64,000 nt of DNA from Ktedonobacter robiniae (GTDB lineage Bacteria > Chloroflexota > Ktedonobacteria > Ktedonobacterales > Ktedonobacteraceae). Below the pieces are notes generated by a model. The model was not told the origin of the DNA. It ran no database searches and was given only the letters and a program-made list of their open reading frames with translations. The position numbers were made by a program, and so were the translations under genes. Of this stretch, positions 62,023 through 64,000 are shown piece by piece (position 1 is the stretch's first letter; each line of letters opens with the position of its first letter). Location of the stretch: positions 1,798,001 to 1,862,000 of the forward strand of contig NZ_BNJG01000002.1 of assembly GCF_016587375.1 (NCBI RefSeq), given 5' to 3'.

Positions 62023-62187
62023 TGGTACCTGGTGCGATGGATGGCGATCCGATCTCGAAGGCGAAGTCTCAGTCTGACTAGCGGATTCTGGTGCGGAGAG
62101 CCTTCAGACTCTTGCTCTGCGCGTCGAACTCATCATCAATACGCTCCATCAGCGCGCATCGAACTGGTCCCTCGAGAAGAGCAGGAA

Positions 62188-62286
62188 CTATTTGTTGAGG
62201 CAAATCGACTCGATATCGTCGAGGTCCATCGTCCGAATCTCCTCCGGAGTGAGAACCTTGACCTGCTCGTCCGTGTACTGCGACAT
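62188..62286 (-). CDS. small protein of 32 residues
   Basis: ATG at 62286 has an excellent GGGAGG seven bases upstream. The product starts MSQYTDEQVKVLTPEEIRTM and ends LDDIESICLNK: acidic, one Cys, no membrane segment. About 165 bases downstream, an intrinsic terminator closes the unit; between them a weaker frame (MERIDDEFDAQ..., 23 residues) exists, so a longer protein broken by a frameshift is possible. Function unknown. Confidence 0.5.
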   Translation of the reverse strand: MSQYTDEQVKVLTPEEIRTMDLDDIESICLNK

Positions 62287-62639
62287 CGTTGACCTCCCGG
62301 TCAGGTTGAGGAAGGGTCATTGTGACCGCTTCCAGGAACGGATACCTCAATGTACAAGGCCCCGTGGACTCGTCTGAGAAGCAGAACGCTTGCGCCTCAT
62401 CCGACTCCGCAGAGTCCAGACTTTAAAACCCATCTCGTCCAGGTGGTTCGTTTCTTCGTGCTTCTGATCTTCGCGCAAAAGGCATGGGCACTGATGGGAG
62501 GTGCATCTGTGCTTAACTTCATGTGTATGGAAAGAGCTCTCCAAATTCCTACCTTTCACCGTAGTAATTTGGAGAGGCCTGATGAAGAAATTCCATGGTG
62601 AGCGTTGGGCTCAGTCCTGAGATGCTCATCATGTACAGG
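62287..62639. other. intergenic region
   Basis: About 350 bases with no supported gene; presumably holds the promoter of the tiny minus-strand gene. Short frames lack ribosome sites. Confidence 0.35.
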
Positions 62640-62939
62640 TTAGAAGAGACGGTATGATCCTCTCACCGTCAACTGTTCGGTGGTTGGCGGCTCGGCCAAT
62701 GATGTCTTGAGGGCCTCCTGGAAGGCGTGAAACTCCGGGAAAGTCGGCAGCGGGTTGTCTATCCCCTCGTCAATTTCCAGGAACACCAGATAGGTCACTT
62801 CATCTGCGAGTCGGCAGGACGCGTAACGAATGCCCTCGGGCTGCGCTTGCTCAAGCGCTCCAAATAGGCTCTTGATGCCCGCTTCAACTTCTGACACCTG
62901 TGTTGGTTTCACTTTCGCACGGATCATGAGGACGCTCAT
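62640..62939 (-). CDS. ABM-like small protein
   Basis: 99 residues. MIRAKVKPTQVSEVEAGIKS opens a ferredoxin-like beta-alpha-beta fold; IRYASCRLADEVTYLVFLEI and the late helix FPEFHAFQEALKTSL fit a dimeric alpha-beta barrel of the antibiotic biosynthesis monooxygenase type. Function unknown. ATG at 62939 follows AAAGGG. It lies 84 bases after the AhpD-like gene on the same strand and ends the operon. Confidence 0.7.
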   Translation of the reverse strand: MSVLMIRAKVKPTQVSEVEAGIKSLFGALEQAQPEGIRYASCRLADEVTYLVFLEIDEGIDNPLPTFPEFHAFQEALKTSLAEPPTTEQLTVRGSYRLF

Positions 62940-63023
62940 GGGATTTTTCCCTTTCACTTTTCGTATTGTTTTGTCTTGAGTTGTCTGTTTCATCCCGGTC
63001 ATCACTGGCGGGGTTGAGGTCGT

Positions 63024-63482
63024 TTAGCTCCAGGACGCGCCCGCCTGCTCTTTGATGGTCGCATTGAGGCGATTGAACAGGTTGGTGGTAGCGATCATGA
63101 GGATAATGGCGGACAGTCCCTTTTCGTCAAAGTGCTTTGCTGCCTCGTTCCAGATCTCGTCGGAGACCGCATCGGCCCGGTCGGCGAGTCGGGTGGCAGC
63201 CTCAGCAAGTGCCAGGGCTGCGCGCTCGACATCAGTGAAGTACGGCGTCTCCCGCCAGGCCGCCACAGCGAAGAGCCGCTCATCGGTCTCGCCTACCTTT
63301 CTGGCGGTGCGTACACCCGCGTCGACGCAGGCGCTACAACCATTGATCTGGCTCGTTCGCAGATGGACAAGCTCCAATGTCCGCTGTGGCACGCCTCCCT
63401 GGTGCATGGCCTTGTACAGGTTCTGAATGCCCTTCATGGCGTCAGGAAGGACCATCGCTGGATTCTTCATTCGTGCTGGCAT
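63024..63482 (-). CDS. carboxymuconolactone decarboxylase/AhpD-like protein
   Basis: 152 residues, all-helical. The CxxC redox pair lies in SQINGCSACVDAG (about 49-61), the AhpD core site, with the following helix ARKVGETDERLFAVAAWRE. Such proteins act as peroxidase-linked disulfide reductases or decarboxylases. AAGGAG precedes the ATG at 63482. Middle gene of a three-gene minus-strand unit with DoxX, a common neighbour in oxidative stress. Confidence 0.85.
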   Translation of the reverse strand: MPARMKNPAMVLPDAMKGIQNLYKAMHQGGVPQRTLELVHLRTSQINGCSACVDAGVRTARKVGETDERLFAVAAWRETPYFTDVERAALALAEAATRLADRADAVSDEIWNEAAKHFDEKGLSAIILMIATTNLFNRLNATIKEQAGASWS

Positions 63483-63589
63483 ATTCAACTCTCCTTCTAG
63501 TATCAAGGCTCGAAAAGAATTTCCATTGTCTCTCAAAATGCCCAACCGAGATCAAGCACCTATTGGGATGGGCTGGCTGGATGTGCCAC

Positions 63590-64000
63590 TTAGCTTCTCG
63601 CAGGAAAGAGGACTCCGAGGGTCCGGCTTTGTGGTCGAAGTGCCCACGAAATGAGCGCGAGCACGACGAAAATGAGGGGCATGATGACCATGCTTGTGTC
63701 TTCGCCGCTGAATGCGTTGGATGCCGCCGCCCCCGTCATGACAATGATTTCGCCCGCATAGGCCCATTCCTTGAGTCGAGGAAAACGTGGCACCAGTAAG
63801 GTGATGACGGCAAGCAGCTTCCACACCCCGATAATCGTGAGCAAGTAGAGCGGGTAGCCAAGGCGCGTGATGACATCAGCAACTGGCTCGCCAGCCACCA
63901 GCATCGTTCCCCCATGCACCAGATCCGAGAGACCACCTGCGAGCAGTTCGAGCGTGATGATGGCGGTGGTTGCCCAATAGACGATCACTTTCGTATGTAT
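63590..64000 (-). CDS. DoxX-like membrane protein (probably continues past window end)
   Basis: About 132 residues visible, four hydrophobic helices (VIVYWATTAIITLELLAGG; ITRLGYPLYLLTIIGVWKLL; the third with YAGEIIVMTGAAAS; the last MVIMPLIFVVLALISWAL). Typical DoxX_2 family, linked to thiosulfate/quinone or stress functions. A GTG at 63988 is possible but the frame stays open to the edge with codons fitting a usual DoxX start, so the true ATG is probably outside. First gene of the operon with the AhpD-like gene. Confidence 0.8.
   Translation of the reverse strand: MHTKVIVYWATTAIITLELLAGGLSDLVHGGTMLVAGEPVADVITRLGYPLYLLTIIGVWKLLAVITLLVPRFPRLKEWAYAGEIIVMTGAAASNAFSGEDTSMVIMPLIFVVLALISWALRPQSRTLGVLFPARS

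Noticed and set aside
62078..62350. 90-residue minus-strand frame overlapping the tiny gene at 62188.
   Set aside because: Its start has no ribosome site, whereas the 32-residue frame has a strong one; only its last 23 residues might be real if the tiny gene is frameshifted.

Overview
The window looks like chromosome of a Ktedonobacteria-type Chloroflexota. This is inference from gene content: IscB and TnpB elements, Pro/Tyr/Gln-rich membrane proteins, lipoproteins and zinc-ribbon proteins with LamG-like sensor domains, a sigma factor coupled to a membrane beta-propeller, and many unrelated small families in short operons. No rRNA or tRNA was recognised.

Layout. 1-23.8 kb is mostly intact core or accessory sequence: an ABC exporter start (cut by the window edge), a GH127 arabinofuranosidase, small membrane proteins, a HIT hydrolase, a DUF347 membrane protein, a WYL regulator, an AlkZ-like protein, selD, a nucleotidyltransferase two-gene module, a HEAT-repeat operon split by a one-base indel, an orphan phage-type terminase, a sigma/propeller pair and a sialate esterase-like enzyme. 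23.9-27.4 kb is disturbed by an IS3-family element and gene fragments. 27.6-39.2 kb is intact again: galE, MFS transporter, Na+/Ca2+ exchanger-like protein, acetyltransferases, a DUF3291/GIY-YIG operon, a TetR/SDR pair and a divergent nsrR-hmp nitric oxide defence pair with a good NsrR-like operator. 39.2-45.7 kb carries two OMEGA-type elements. A frameshifted tnpB element is inserted in a cbrC gene, whose halves survive on both sides. About 2.9 kb further on is an intact iscB with a structured upstream omega-RNA region. Between them lies a TetR-yrdB-DUF4260-methyltransferase operon.

45.7-54.2 kb mixes intact genes (zinc-ribbon sensor, AraC/PhyH pair, hydrolase, DUF1579-like, aminoglycoside phosphotransferase-like) with decayed ones. 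51.2-62 kb is gene-poor: transposase tails, a plasmid-type replication protein fragment, two SMI1/KNR4 genes (one broken), a truncated IS110 transposase with a structured leader, and several dispersed repeats. 62.2-64 kb ends with a tiny gene that has its own terminator and an operon of ABM-like, AhpD-like and DoxX proteins.

An architectural theme is long perfect intergenic palindromes with unrelated arm sequences, the best having 42-bp arms and a 3-nt loop, plus a separate three-copy REP-like element with a conserved sequence. Several broken genes are explained by single-base changes in short homopolymers, so assembly error is a live alternative to real decay.
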